From assembly GCF_016808095.1 (NCBI RefSeq), contig NC_068971.1:19394501-19458500 (forward strand): 64,000 nucleotides of DNA. The letters are read 5' to 3'. This document shows positions 1-9,585 of the stretch, piece by piece. Numbering within the stretch: position 1 is the first letter of the stretch; the number at the start of each line of letters is the position of its first letter. Below the pieces are notes generated by a model. That model was not told the DNA's origin and made no database searches. It was given only the letters and a program-made list of their open reading frames with translations. Made by a program: the position numbers and the translations under genes. The DNA is from Vigna angularis (Eukaryota > Streptophyta > Magnoliopsida > Fabales > Fabaceae).

Positions 1-254
1 TGAGCGGTACTTCTATTTTCTCCTTTTTTGCACTTTTCTTGTCCTTTTCTGATTTCATCTCTATCCCTTTTCACTTCTTTCATCAATTTCATCTAAAAAC
101 ATGCAAAAACAAGGGAATCAAGCATAAAACCTGTTCAACTCTATTATTTCCACTAATTCAACAAAATCATGAGTTCAAGCTAATTTCTAAGTCATAAAGG
201 TTGTAATTGAAGTCAATTTTAAGTATAAAAATAACAATTTTTAAACTGTTATCA
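1..254 (-). mobile_element. LTR of retrotransposon family A, partial, cut by window edge
   Basis: Read on the minus strand this begins TGATAACAG at 254, the start shared by the other family A LTRs (1707, 4451, 12097, and 17380 on the minus strand), and runs off the window at position 1. It matches the minus-strand solo LTR at 17100-17380 almost base for base, including the stretch around TCATGAGTTCAAGC. The far end is outside the window, so it could be a solo LTR or part of a full element. Confidence 0.85.
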
Positions 255-1701
255 CCTTGCACATCCCAATTTCCCTACATACACCCTTTTTTTCTTAATC
301 AAGCCCAAACACCAAGCATGTTCTCCTACACCCCGAAATTTTCTTACCCATACCCCTCTTACCACTAACTAGTTAGACTTCACTAGATCATGCCACGTGT
401 TCAAATCCTCCACACACAGATTTAGCCAACCACATGCTGCCACATCACCTCCCTCTACCACATCGTCATCATCTTCCACCCACTAAAACCCTAATTCCCA
501 ATCCAAACCCTAGCCGCCGCAAGACCGCCGCCACCATCCCTTCCGTGACGCGCAAACAAGTGTTGTCGTCACATACTAACCAGTCTCGCTGCCAACAGCA
601 AAACCTCCATGCCGTCGTGAAGCCGCCACCATCGTGAGACCAGACGAGATTCTTAACGCCGTCGCGTCGCTGCTCATCGTCGCACCACCAGACCGCGTCC
701 GTCATTGTCGTGCCACCACCACGCCGTGACCTCCATCATCAATCTCGCACAGAAATCGTTGCCATCACCATCTCACCACCATCACCAATTAACGCACCTT
801 ACCGGCATCACCCATGGTTTTTCCATCAAATCGCGGAACCTAGATCATGAGTCCGGTTCATGCGAAGCCTCCATCAGAGCCCTTCTTCGCAACTGTGCTC
901 ACCTCCACTGCATCGCGAGAATCGCGCCCCATCGGTAACCTTCTTCCACGGCCAATCACCATCTTCCTCGCGAGATCCGTCGTGCCATCCTCCATCACCG
1001 CATCAAAACCTGCATCAAAACCAGACCTGCAATAACCCCAACAATCATAGAAATAATGCGCTTCCAAATCGCGACTTGAAGAAGCAATCACGACTCCACC
1101 TTGTTGTCGTGCCACCGCTGTTTCAAAATCCATCATCATCACTCACGATCTTCATCAACAAGCATCTCCGATGATCAGCAACACCATCTCCGCAAAAACG
1201 CGAGCAGCGCAAAGGAACAAGGCGGCACAAGTTTTCCCTTTTCCCCAATTTGCTGAAACCCTAATTTTGGGTGGAGAAGGAGGTTGCCACGTGACAAGCT
1301 CTCATTGGCCGCGTCCTTCCTTAGTGAAAAACTGGTCAACAAATTTGAATATGGTCAAGGTTAGTCAAACAGGGTTCTGTTGCAATTTTGGGAAATTCAG
1401 TTGGGGCTAAAGTGCAGATAAAGGAAATTTCAAGGCTTATGTGTAATTTTGGAAATTCAGAAAAGCTAAAAGATAAAATTCAGTTGTTGAATTAATTTAA
1501 TTTGGGAATATCAACAGAAAATATCTTCCAAATAATGTTATAATTATCTAAATCTTTTAGTTATTTGGAAGGTATAAGATAAAAGATTTTGTCAACTGAA
1601 TATTCAGAGTCCAAGCTCAATCAAGCCCTATATAAAGAGACCCAGGGGAGGCAAAAAAGGGACTTCACTTCATTCATTCATTCACCACTTCTCTCACTTT
1701 T
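255..1701 (+). repeat. Probable U3 part of an old LTR (family C), with GC-rich low-complexity segment
   Basis: There is no convincing gene here. Positions 430-1290 are rich in CCACCATC-like triplets with short overlapping open frames on both strands and no recognisable domain; the same texture appears inside the Mutator-like elements near 47.2 and 48.2 kb. From 1300 on the sequence is AT-rich, and TATATAAAG at 1629-1637 looks like a TATA box followed by a pyrimidine-rich leader. If the solo LTR at 1707-2975 is removed, this joins smoothly to the LTR-like sequence at 2981-3860. I infer one old LTR split by the insertion; its left border is not defined. Confidence 0.4.
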
Positions 1702-1706
1702 CTTTC

Positions 1707-2975
1707 TGATAATAGTTGAAAAACTGTTATTTTTATACTTAAAATTGACCTTAAAGACAACCTTTATGACTTAGAAACTAGCTTGGAATCATGCTTTTGT
1801 TTATGTTTTTTAAATAAGAGAGTTGGATGGGTTTTATGCTTGGTTTCCTTGTTTTTGCAGGTTTTAAGATGAATTGGATAAAAGAAGTGAAGTAGGAAGA
1901 AGTTGGAATCAGAAAAGAAAGTGAAAAGTGCACAAAAAGAGAAGATGCGAGTACCGCTCAGCGGAAATTACCGTTGAGCGGCGTGCTTAATCCCGCAGCA
2001 ACCGCTGAGGGGAAAACACAGCTGAGCGCCAATCTGAAGTGTCGCACTTACCGGTGAGCGCCATTTTTATGGGCCTTGGACCACTTTTCTGTAATTTTTA
2101 GAATACTATATAAGGTCTTAGTCGACCTAGGTCAGTCATCTTTGGCTGGAAGGAAGCAAAATACACTTTCTTCACCCCTTAGAGGAGGATTTTGGATGCT
2201 CAAGCTCCACTCTTCAATTTCAAGGGTTTTATCTTTCATTCTTCCATTGTTTTTCATCTAGTTTCACCATGAATATGGTGAACTAAACCTTTATTGTTGT
2301 TGGGGAATCAATGTAATCCTTTGAAACTCTCATGTATTGAATTGGTTCTTTAATATATATGCTTTCTTTCATTAAATGTTAGGGTTTTTCCTCTTTGCTC
2401 AATGCATGTTTTGTTTAACTCATTCTATTGCATGATTATTGATTTTGTCGATATAGACACATACGGGGAAATTTAGATCTGGGGAATCTCTCCCAATAGT
2501 AGTATAAACCTAGACATAGGAATATGATGGTTGATTTCCTTTAAGCTTCTGTGCAAAATAATGCATGAATAATTGCTAGGGAGACAAGACATTGTAAACT
2601 AGTGATTATGAGTAGGCTTTCTTCACCAAGACATTGGGTTTAAGGTAATTTAGAGAGTGGCATTAACATTAATGAAGAAAGATGAATCTTGAATACATAA
2701 GAGTGGATAGGATGAAATTGATAAACCCCAATAACATAATCATTCATATAATTCAAATCACGCGTTTTGCTTCTTCCTTTCCATTGATCAATACATGCAT
2801 TCATATTTACTTTTTAGTAATTTGAATTTAAAATCTCAAAGAATTGGTTTTACAAGTCTTAGATAATCAACAAATCACATAACTGTCTAGGCCGTGAGTC
2901 CTTTGGGAAAATGATACTTGGTCTTACCAGTTTTATTACTTGATACGATTCGGTCACACTTGCCGAGGGTTAACA
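1707..2975 (+). mobile_element. Solo LTR, family A, short-U5 form
   Basis: It starts TGATAATAG and ends TTAACA. The 5 bases CTTTC lie on both sides (1702-1706 and 2976-2980), a perfect target site duplication, so this is a solo LTR left by LTR-LTR recombination. It has a palindrome cluster (about 1953-2062), a TATA box TATATAAG at 2107-2114 and the family hallmark TTCACCATGAATATGGTGAA, itself a palindrome, near 2264. Its U5 stops just after ACTTGCCGAGGG, about 50-60 bases earlier than in the other family A LTRs. Confidence 0.85.
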
Positions 2976-2980
2976 CTTTC

Positions 2981-3860
2981 ATCTTGTTTTCAACTCCATT
3001 TATGGAGAGCTAAACATCTAGGGTTATTCTGCTGTAATTTCATTATGGATTCTGAGGTTAGATTGAGTTAATGCAATTGTTTATTTTCATTATTGATTTA
3101 AGTTGTTCTCTCTCTATGTCTTTCATCTCTTTATCAAATTAAAAGCAAAGATTTTTGCATCATAATGTGTTTGAATCTACATGCATATTGATTATATGAG
3201 TTCTAGGGTTTCTTGGTTTAATTGAGAATCTATTTGATTTAATTTAGGAACTTTCATATGATTAAATGGTTTTTACTATCAATTGAGAATGTACTTTGAT
3301 TGATTAGTAATAATTTCAACTATAATCAATTGAGAATTTACTTTGATTGATTAGCTTTTAATTTGGTTAGGAGATTTAAGACTAGACATGATTAAACACA
3401 ATAGGATTTGATTGAGAATGTACTTTGGTTGAATTCATTGTGAATAATCTAGAAAGGTTTTGCATTTGATTGAGAATTTACTTTGGTTAAATGCATGATC
3501 GCCCTATAATTAATTAAGAATGTACTTTAATTAATTTGAAACTTAAATAATAATCAATTGAACAATTATCTTTGAATAACCGATGATGAATCTATCTTGG
3601 AAAAGTAGTGGAATTAGCCTATTTCATCATAATTGTTTTTAAGTTTCTTATTTGTTCTTTAAACGTTCTCCAGACATTCCTTTTATTCTTGAGCATTGCA
3701 TTGCATTAATAAGATTGAAATATTGAAAGACAATTTTGTATTCATTGGGAGACGACTCAGGGTTACTTTAACCCTATCTACTTTCTTGAATACTACTTGG
3801 AAATACTAAAGTTGCCTTGAAAAGTAGTATTAATTTGATAGCTTCAACAACAGCGTATCA
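2981..3860 (+). repeat. R/U5 part of an old gypsy-type LTR (family C)
   Basis: It contains the phrase GGAGAGCTAAACATCTAGGG, several imperfect repeats of TTGAGAATKTACTTTGATTG between about 3275 and 3560, and the phrase TTCATTGGGAGACGACTCAG, which is common near the end of plant gypsy LTRs. It ends GCGTATCA at 3860. It appears to continue the sequence interrupted at 1701. Confidence 0.5.
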
Positions 3861-4450
3861 CTTACTGTAAGAAATTGGGAAGAAGATGAAGCTGGTGACG
3901 TTGCTAGCAAGTTTGGAGAGGCAATCGTCTCCTAAAGCAATGCTAGAGAAAGAATAAGACTTGCGAGTGTGGAAATAAAGATTTGGAGAGGAATGACAAT
4001 GGCAAGGACGTGGATAATGTGTTGGAGACCGTGGCTAACACAGGTCACGAGGCAAATGATAATTGAAGGAGAATGCTTTGATGGAGGAGTAAGAATTTGA
4101 TGATGGAAAATGAGAGAATGATAGTGTGAGATGGAAGGTGGCTAGAGGAGATCCTTTGGAATCTCTACCCTTGACTTTCAAGGTAGACTTGCTTTGGAGT
4201 GATCTCAACAAAATAACAATTCATTATGCTCAAAAGTGATTTACAAGAGGTGTAGGCATGTCTATATATAGGACTAAAAGTCCCTCCTATCCACCACATG
4301 CCTAACATATTTTACACATGCTTTGATCAAATAAAAGAAATACTACACTAGGATAATTGGGCTTGGGCCCCGTCTATCATCCCTTCCCTTTTGAAAAGGA
4401 TTTGTCCTCAGATATGATGGTTCACTTGATGACTTATTTTTGTAGGCTCT
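3861..4450 (-). mobile_element. Remnant of a minus-strand LTR element: end of polyprotein and LTR start
   Basis: On the minus strand around 4380-4420 there is a short reading that ends SEDKSFSKGKG followed by stop codons, like the C-terminus of plant gypsy polyproteins. Immediately after come a purine-rich stretch and TGATAGACGGGGCC, a plausible LTR start near 4379, then a TATATATAG box near 4262-4270. The upstream side continues beyond the inserted element at 13381. Only a fragment is present, with no intact domain. Confidence 0.35.
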
Positions 4451-4693
4451 TGATAACAGTTGAAAAATTGTTATTTTCATGCTTAAAATTGATACTAAAA
4501 GCAACCTTTAGACTTAGACACTAGCTTGAAATCATATTTTTATCCATATTTTCAGAAATAAGAGAGCTGGACAGGTTTATGCTTGATTTCAGTGTTTTTG
4601 TGTAGATTTTAAGGTGAATTTAGTGAAAGAAGTGAAGAATGAGAGAGAGGGAATCAGAAAAGGAATCAAAGAGTGCAAAAAGAGAAGCCGCAA

Positions 4694-4814
4694 CTGCCGC
4701 TCAGCGGCAGTTTACCGCTGAGCGGCACTCAGAAGCTCACGGGAGGACCGCTGAGGGGCAAAATGGCCGCTGAGGGGAAGAACCGAGCTGACGCACTTAC
4801 CGCTAAGCGGCACT
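4694..4814 (+). promoter_or_regulatory. Palindrome cluster in U3, upstream of the TATA box
   Basis: Five to six copies of variants of CCGCTGAGCGG occur in 120 bases. The first, at 4694-4710, is a perfect 8-bp inverted repeat around a single base (CTGCCGCT-C-AGCGGCAG). The cluster ends about 40 bases before TATATAAG (4855-4862). It recurs in the 3' LTR (12340-12460), in the other family A LTRs and in the leader of the second ORF. I infer a factor-binding enhancer; nothing in the sequence proves binding. Confidence 0.5.
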
Positions 4815-4854
4815 TTAATGGGCTTGGACCTAAAATTTTGTAATTTACGAATGA

Positions 4855-4862
4855 TATATAAG
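4855..4862 (+). promoter_or_regulatory. TATA box of the 5' LTR
   Basis: TATATAAG is conserved in other family A LTRs (2107-2114, and just after 12500). The following bases would begin the R region of the genomic RNA. Confidence 0.6.
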
Positions 4863-5740
4863 CCTTAGGGTTTCCTAGGGTTAGGCATCTTTGGCAGAAA
4901 CGAGGCAAACACTCTCTCTTCCACCCCTTTGAAGGAGGATCTTGGATGCTCAGGCTACCTCTTCACCTTTTTAGGGTTTATTCTTTCATACTTTCATTGT
5001 AATTCATCTAGGTTCACCATGAATATGGTGAACTAAACTCTGTATGTTTGTTGGGGAATCAATGTAATCTTGTGAAGCTCTCATATATGGAATCTGTTTT
5101 TACATCTTTTAATTAAGATTTATGCTTTCTTTCATCATTAGTTAGGGTTTTTCCTCTTTGCTTAATGCTTGCAATTTTTAACTCATTCGATGCATGATTA
5201 TTGGTTTTGTCGATACGGGAACGTACGGGGAAGTCTAGATCCGGGGAATTTCTCCCAATATGATATTGGTTGTCTTAAGCTCCTGCACTTATGAACTGAT
5301 CATTAGGAATGCTAGGAATTGTATGAACTCGTGATTAGGGAGAAGCCTTCTAGAAAGGTACTTTAGAGAGTGGCATTAACAATGATGATTTGAATGTTGA
5401 ATTCCTAAAATATATGAGAGTGGATAAGATGAAATTGACCCCCAACAACATATTCATTAATATATTCCATTGAAAGTGTGTGTCTTTTGTTTTAGCCATT
5501 GATCAAAACTTCATGCATACATGTTTATTTTCTGTCTTGCATATTAAACTCCAAATATTTCGTCTTTAAGTCTTAGCTAATCAAGAAATCACATAACTAA
5601 ACTAGGCCGTGAGTCCTTTGGGAAGAACGATACTTGGTCTTACCAAGTTTATTACTTGAACGATTCGGTCATACTTGCCGATTGAAAAACAAGTTTGTGA
5701 CATCATATTTTGGTGCTCATAAATTTGTCCATCAAGTTTT

Positions 5741-5758
5741 TGGCGCCGTTGCCGGGGA
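5741..5758 (+). other. Primer binding site, tRNA-Asp
   Basis: TGGCGCCGTTGCCGGGGA is the exact complement of the 3' end of plant tRNA-Asp(GUC) including CCA. It lies 6 bases after the LTR end (spacer AGTTTT). Use of tRNA-Asp is typical of Athila-type elements. Confidence 0.9.
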
Positions 5759-6024
5759 CTCGTGGTTTAACTGGTTAATTTGTGTGATTATTGATTATCT
5801 TTGACTTTACTTTTGAATTTCTGTTTTTATTTTTCGATTTTTATTTTATTTGATTAGATTAGATTTGATTTTATTTGATTAGATTTTATTTTATTTTTAT
5901 CTTTTAGATTAGGTTAGATTTTATTTTTATTCTATCTTATTTTATTCTATCTTCTGAATCTATATCTTCTATATCTTTTTTTTTTGTGCTAACAAATATT
6001 TTCTAGGGTTTTGTTTTCTTGTGT

Positions 6025-8460
6025 ATGCAGGAGGCAATTCGAACTAAGAGTAAGAAAACAACAGAACCTCTTCTTGAAGGTCTAGACGAGAGTAGAAGGA
6101 GGAGAAGAATCAGAACGTCTAGAGAACTTTTCCCTTCTCCAGAAACTCTCTTACAATCATCACCACAAGGTTCTGTTCATAGCACAGGAAGTATGGAGAA
6201 CAATAATGCTAGAAGAACTCTTGCAGATTACACTAATATTGCTGGACCTCAGCACTTTAACAGCATAGCTAGACCTAGAGTCAATGCAGCCAATATGGAG
6301 GTCAAACCAGCACTAATTCAACTGGTGAAGAGTAATCAATTTAATGGGTTATCTCATGAAAGCCCATATGAGCACCTTACTACCTTTAATGAGATTTGCA
6401 ACACAGTCAAGATTAATGGGGTGCCAGACGAAGCTATCAAACTTAGCCTGTTTCCTTTCTCATTGGGAGGCAATGCTAAGCTTTGGTTGAATTCTTTTCC
6501 AGAAGAAAGTTTCACAGAGTGGGAAGCAGTGGTCACAAAATTTTTAAACAAGTACTTCCCACAATCTAAGGTGACCAAAGGCAAGCAAGAGATTTCTTCA
6601 TTCAAGCAGGGCATGGAAGAATCACTGGGGCATGCATGGGACAGGTATAAAAGCTTGTTACGTAAAACTCCCACGCATGGTTTTGAAGATCAAGAAGTAG
6701 TCTTAACTTTCCTTGGAGGGCTTGGTTCACAAACCAAGATGATGTTGGACGCCTCAGCAGGAGGCAATATTAAATGGAAGACTCCAGAGGAAGCAACTGA
6801 AATTATAGAAAACATGGCTACTAGTGATAATGAGCTGCACAGTGAGAGAGGAGCTCCTATGCAACAAAAAGGAGTTCTTCAATTACAAACACATGATGCC
6901 TTGCTAGCTCAGAATAAAATTCTAACTCAACAGTTGGAGACTCTGACTAAAACTTTGGCTCAATTACCTAAAGAGTTGAAATCTGCTGCACAGGTACAAA
7001 CCCAGTTGTGCGAATTATGTGGAGGTGATCATGTCAATGGTCAGTGTGCTTTTCCAGTGGAAGCCGTGGAGGATGTTAATTTCATGGCTAATCAATTTCC
7101 ATACCGTCAAGGGAATTATAATCAAGGGTGGAAACCACATCCGAGCATTGGCCAAGGACAAACTGGGCAAGCTAATCAATATAATAAGCAGCAGCAGCAA
7201 CCAACCTTGTGGCAACAGTTATCTATGCTTAATGAAAGACAAACAAGGTTGGAAGAAACTCTTCAGCAATTCATCCAGAAAACAGAATCTTCTCAAAAGA
7301 GCACTGAAGCTGCTATAAAGAATTGGGAGATTCAAATGGGTCAGATTACCAAGCAATTGGAAGAGAGGCCAAATAGAAATTTTGGGGCTAATACTAAGGT
7401 TAACCCCAGAGAAGAGTGCAAAGTGGTAAAGAGTGTTAATGAAGAGATAATTGCGTTAGAAGAAGGAGAAACAGAAGAAAGGAGAGAAGTAGAAAGAAAG
7501 AACACTTTTCCTTTCCCAACAAATCAAGAGAAACAAATGGACTTCACAGAGTTATTCAGAATGGTGGATAATGACGCACCTTGGGAACAAATTCTACAGA
7601 AAATTGCAGTTTACACAAAATCAGATGAAGGAACCTCTACAAAGAAGAGACGTAGAGATGTTGAGGAAGAAAAGTGTATAACTGTTAAGAAAGAGTCATT
7701 CCCACCTAAAGCGCCAGATCCAGGTAGTTTTTCTATCCCTTGTACTATAGGGAAGAAAAAGGTAAAGAAAGCTCTCCTTGATTTAGGTTCAAGTGTTAAC
7801 TTGATACCTTATTCTTTATTGGAGCAAATTGGCGAGGTTAAAATGAAACCTGTAAAGGTTAATTTAGTAATGGCCGATGGATCTTCAAAGGAGCCATGTG
7901 GGATTGCAGAAGACATTGTAGTTTGTGTTGGCAAACTTCAGTTCTTGGCAGACTTTGTGGTGATGAAAATGGAGACCGAGAGAATACCTATCATACTTGG
8001 AAGACCGTTTATGAAAACGGCCAGGGCCATCATAGATGTACATGAAGGTATAGTAGTGCTTCAGGACAGAGAGGAGAGAGTGGTGGTGGATGTCTTCAAA
8101 GATGAGACGCAAGCAAAGGAGGAAGAGGCTAGTTATAAAGCTGCATTTCGAGATGCACCCATGACTAGACATAAAGATGAAGATCTTGAGGTTTCAGGTA
8201 ACCATTGTTTGTTGTTTCAGGTACCCAAGGAAGAGGAGATTGGAAGAGGAGAAGAAATTCCTAGAGACTGGAAGAAAAGAAGACTCCAACTTGGCACACC
8301 AGTAAGAATCAAGAACAAGTTGTGGGTTGTGAAGGGCTTTAAAGAGAAGGAGATGATAGAGATAGAGTCTCCATATTCGAGAAGAACCAAGATAGTCCAA
8401 AGGAAGCAGTTGAGAAGTTGGTGGAATGATAACATCAACTATAAAGAAGATGGAACTTGA
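6025..8460 (+). CDS. Gag-protease polyprotein of element 1
   Basis: An intact 811-residue frame. The start ATG at 6025 is preferred because the decayed copy in element 2 has the same MQ(E/D)..RT(K/R)S start; the ATG at 6193 is an alternative. Residues about 10-45 are Arg-rich. A retrotransposon Gag domain follows, with GNAKLWLNSFP, FLNKYFPQSK and WDRYKSLLRKTPTHGF. A zinc-knuckle-like CELCGGDHVNGQC lies mid-protein, then a Gln-rich stretch and an acidic/basic linker. The protease region has LLDLGSSVNLIP (the D-L-G form of the aspartic protease site common in Athila-like elements) and the flap-side IILGRPF(M)KTA. The C-terminus ends soon after, with no reverse transcriptase. It would supply particle and processing functions. 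Confidence 0.9.
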   Translation: MQEAIRTKSKKTTEPLLEGLDESRRRRRIRTSRELFPSPETLLQSSPQGSVHSTGSMENNNARRTLADYTNIAGPQHFNSIARPRVNAANMEVKPALIQLVKSNQFNGLSHESPYEHLTTFNEICNTVKINGVPDEAIKLSLFPFSLGGNAKLWLNSFPEESFTEWEAVVTKFLNKYFPQSKVTKGKQEISSFKQGMEESLGHAWDRYKSLLRKTPTHGFEDQEVVLTFLGGLGSQTKMMLDASAGGNIKWKTPEEATEIIENMATSDNELHSERGAPMQQKGVLQLQTHDALLAQNKILTQQLETLTKTLAQLPKELKSAAQVQTQLCELCGGDHVNGQCAFPVEAVEDVNFMANQFPYRQGNYNQGWKPHPSIGQGQTGQANQYNKQQQQPTLWQQLSMLNERQTRLEETLQQFIQKTESSQKSTEAAIKNWEIQMGQITKQLEERPNRNFGANTKVNPREECKVVKSVNEEIIALEEGETEERREVERKNTFPFPTNQEKQMDFTELFRMVDNDAPWEQILQKIAVYTKSDEGTSTKKRRRDVEEEKCITVKKESFPPKAPDPGSFSIPCTIGKKKVKKALLDLGSSVNLIPYSLLEQIGEVKMKPVKVNLVMADGSSKEPCGIAEDIVVCVGKLQFLADFVVMKMETERIPIILGRPFMKTARAIIDVHEGIVVLQDREERVVVDVFKDETQAKEEEASYKAAFRDAPMTRHKDEDLEVSGNHCLLFQVPKEEEIGRGEEIPRDWKKRRLQLGTPVRIKNKLWVVKGFKEKEMIEIESPYSRRTKIVQRKQLRSWWNDNINYKEDGT

Positions 8461-8468
8461 ACTTTATT

Positions 8469-8516
8469 GGGTCAAGCTAATGACGTTAAAAGAGCGCTTG
8501 CTAGGAGGCAACCCAG
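8469..8516 (+). repeat. Conserved post-gag block, copy 1
   Basis: The block reads GGGTCAAGCTAATGACGTTA and continues through GAGCGCTTGCTAGGAGGCAA to ACCCAG. A second copy lies at 8686-8733, and element 2 has the same pair at 54077-54124 and 54224-54270. Similar blocks are frequent in plant Athila/Calypso-type elements. The role is unknown; the strong conservation outside any frame suggests an RNA or cis-acting signal. Confidence 0.7.
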
Positions 8517-8598
8517 TGATTTGCAAACTTTTGATTTGGATTTTGGTTTTGTAATTTTTACTTTGTGGTCATTATCTTGTAAATATTTTGTTGGATCC

Positions 8599-8675
8599 AG
8601 CATCTACTGAAGGATGCTAGGTGGTTAAGTATCTACTGAAGGATACTAGGTTTGAAACACCTACTGATGGGTGTT
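8599..8675 (+). other. Three tandem stem-loops with constant loop and changing stems
   Basis: The stem-loops are AGCATC-TACTGAAG-GATGCT (8599-8618), AGTATC-TACTGAAG-GATACT (8628-8647) and AACACC-TACTGATG-GGTGTT (8656-8675). The loop is constant, the three 6-bp stems are all perfect, and both arms change together. The period is 28-29 bases. This is the pattern of selected RNA structure. Related hairpins lie at 10833-10858 and 56445-56464. Confidence 0.75.
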
Positions 8676-8685
8676 GGTGGATTTT

Positions 8686-8733
8686 GGGTCAGGCTCGTGA
8701 CGTTAAACAAGCGCTACCTGGGAAGCAACCCAG
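8686..8733 (+). repeat. Conserved post-gag block, copy 2
   Basis: A second copy of the 48-base block, starting GGGTCAGGCTCGTGACGTTA and ending AACCCAG, about 217 bases after copy 1. The two copies flank the three stem-loops. Confidence 0.7.
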
Positions 8734-8865
8734 TTGATTGATTGTTTCTGTTTGTTTATTTTAGTTAGGATTTGCATAAGCATTTTTAACATTGAATTGC
8801 AGGGAACCCATGAGGGGCATGTAGGGAAGACACGTAGGTTAAGAAAAGAAGGAGAGGAACACATC

Positions 8866-9166
8866 ACGAAAGTGCCGCTGAGCGGTACTCTCGTAGATTG
8901 GGCTTTAGTTCCCCTTAGCGGGACCCGAGCCCATTAGGGTATTTTTAAACCCTAAGCTGCGCAAAGTCTTATACTTTCTGGCTTTTCTTTGCACAAACAC
9001 TTCCACACACCTTCTCCTAGGTTTTCCACATCTTTTCACTCTTCCCTCTTAAGAAAATATCTCTTCCACTCATTTTTTCACTAGCGTGCCATCAAAGTTT
9101 GGGGTTGGAAGAGAGCATTCTAGCTTGGAAGCATTCTCATTGCATCTAGCATCTCCACCCAAGCAA
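8866..9166 (+). promoter_or_regulatory. Promoter-like leader of the second ORF
   Basis: The palindromes CCGCTGAGCGG and CCCCTTAGCGGG lie at 8873-8931. An AT stretch TATTTTTAAACC (about 8939-8950) could act as a TATA element. It is followed by a pyrimidine-rich, start-codon-poor leader ending AAGCAA at 9166, with GT following. Element 2 has an equivalent leader (54498-54843) ending in the strong donor CAA|GTAAGT. I infer that the second ORF has its own promoter or a spliced subgenomic RNA. Confidence 0.45.
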
Positions 9167-9583
9167 GTAAAATGCATTTTGTTCATTCTAGGGTTCTTGA
9201 ATTTGAATGTGATTGTCAAAGCATGAATATTTAGGGGTTTTGATTTTTATGCATGATTTGATGATATATTTGATGTTTGAACCGATTAAACTGCATGATC
9301 ATGAACTGGAAAACTGAAAATTGCATTTGGGTGGAGTTAGGACAGCTTTAAAATAGGTTTTTTCAAAAATCTGCAGAGTTACCGCTGAGGGGGTAATCTG
9401 CCGCTGAGCGGCACTCTGCCAGATTTGGTTTTTCTGAAATTTTGCGTGTTGGAATGTGGCACTGGTGGCGCTGAGGGGAAATTCTGGCCCTCAGCGGTGG
9501 TTTAGCTTCGAAAGGAGTTGTGTTCTGTGTTTTACTAATGATTAACATCATGTTCTGTGGTTTTGTTTGTGTTTTGAATGTAG
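9167..9583 (+). other. Predicted 5'-UTR intron before the second ORF
   Basis: The donor is AAGCAA|GTAAAA and the acceptor GAATGTAG|GA, two bases before the ATG. Element 2 has the same arrangement, donor AATCAA|GTAAGT at 54843/54844 and acceptor TATGTAG|GA at 55274, of nearly equal length (417 and 431 bases). The intron carries a second palindrome cluster (9380-9500). No transcript evidence is available. Confidence 0.5.
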
Positions 9584-9585
9584 GA

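Larger units (their letters stand above)
4451..5734 (+). repeat. 5' LTR of element 1
   Basis: It starts TGATAACAG and ends TTTGTCCATCA. It is 1284 bp, the same length as the 3' LTR at 12097-13380. All eight differences I could find fall in the first 370 bases; the remaining ~915 look identical. A TATA box lies at 4855-4862. Confidence 0.95.

Noticed and set aside
434..1174. Several overlapping Pro/His/Ser-rich frames
   Set aside because: Low-complexity CCACCATC sequence, open in more than one phase, no recognisable domain.
4446..4450. Element 1 as a product of ectopic recombination, because flanks differ (GCTCT/GCTCC)
   Set aside because: The flanking sequence rejoins as one continuous minus-strand element remnant, so a single substitution in the duplication is simpler.
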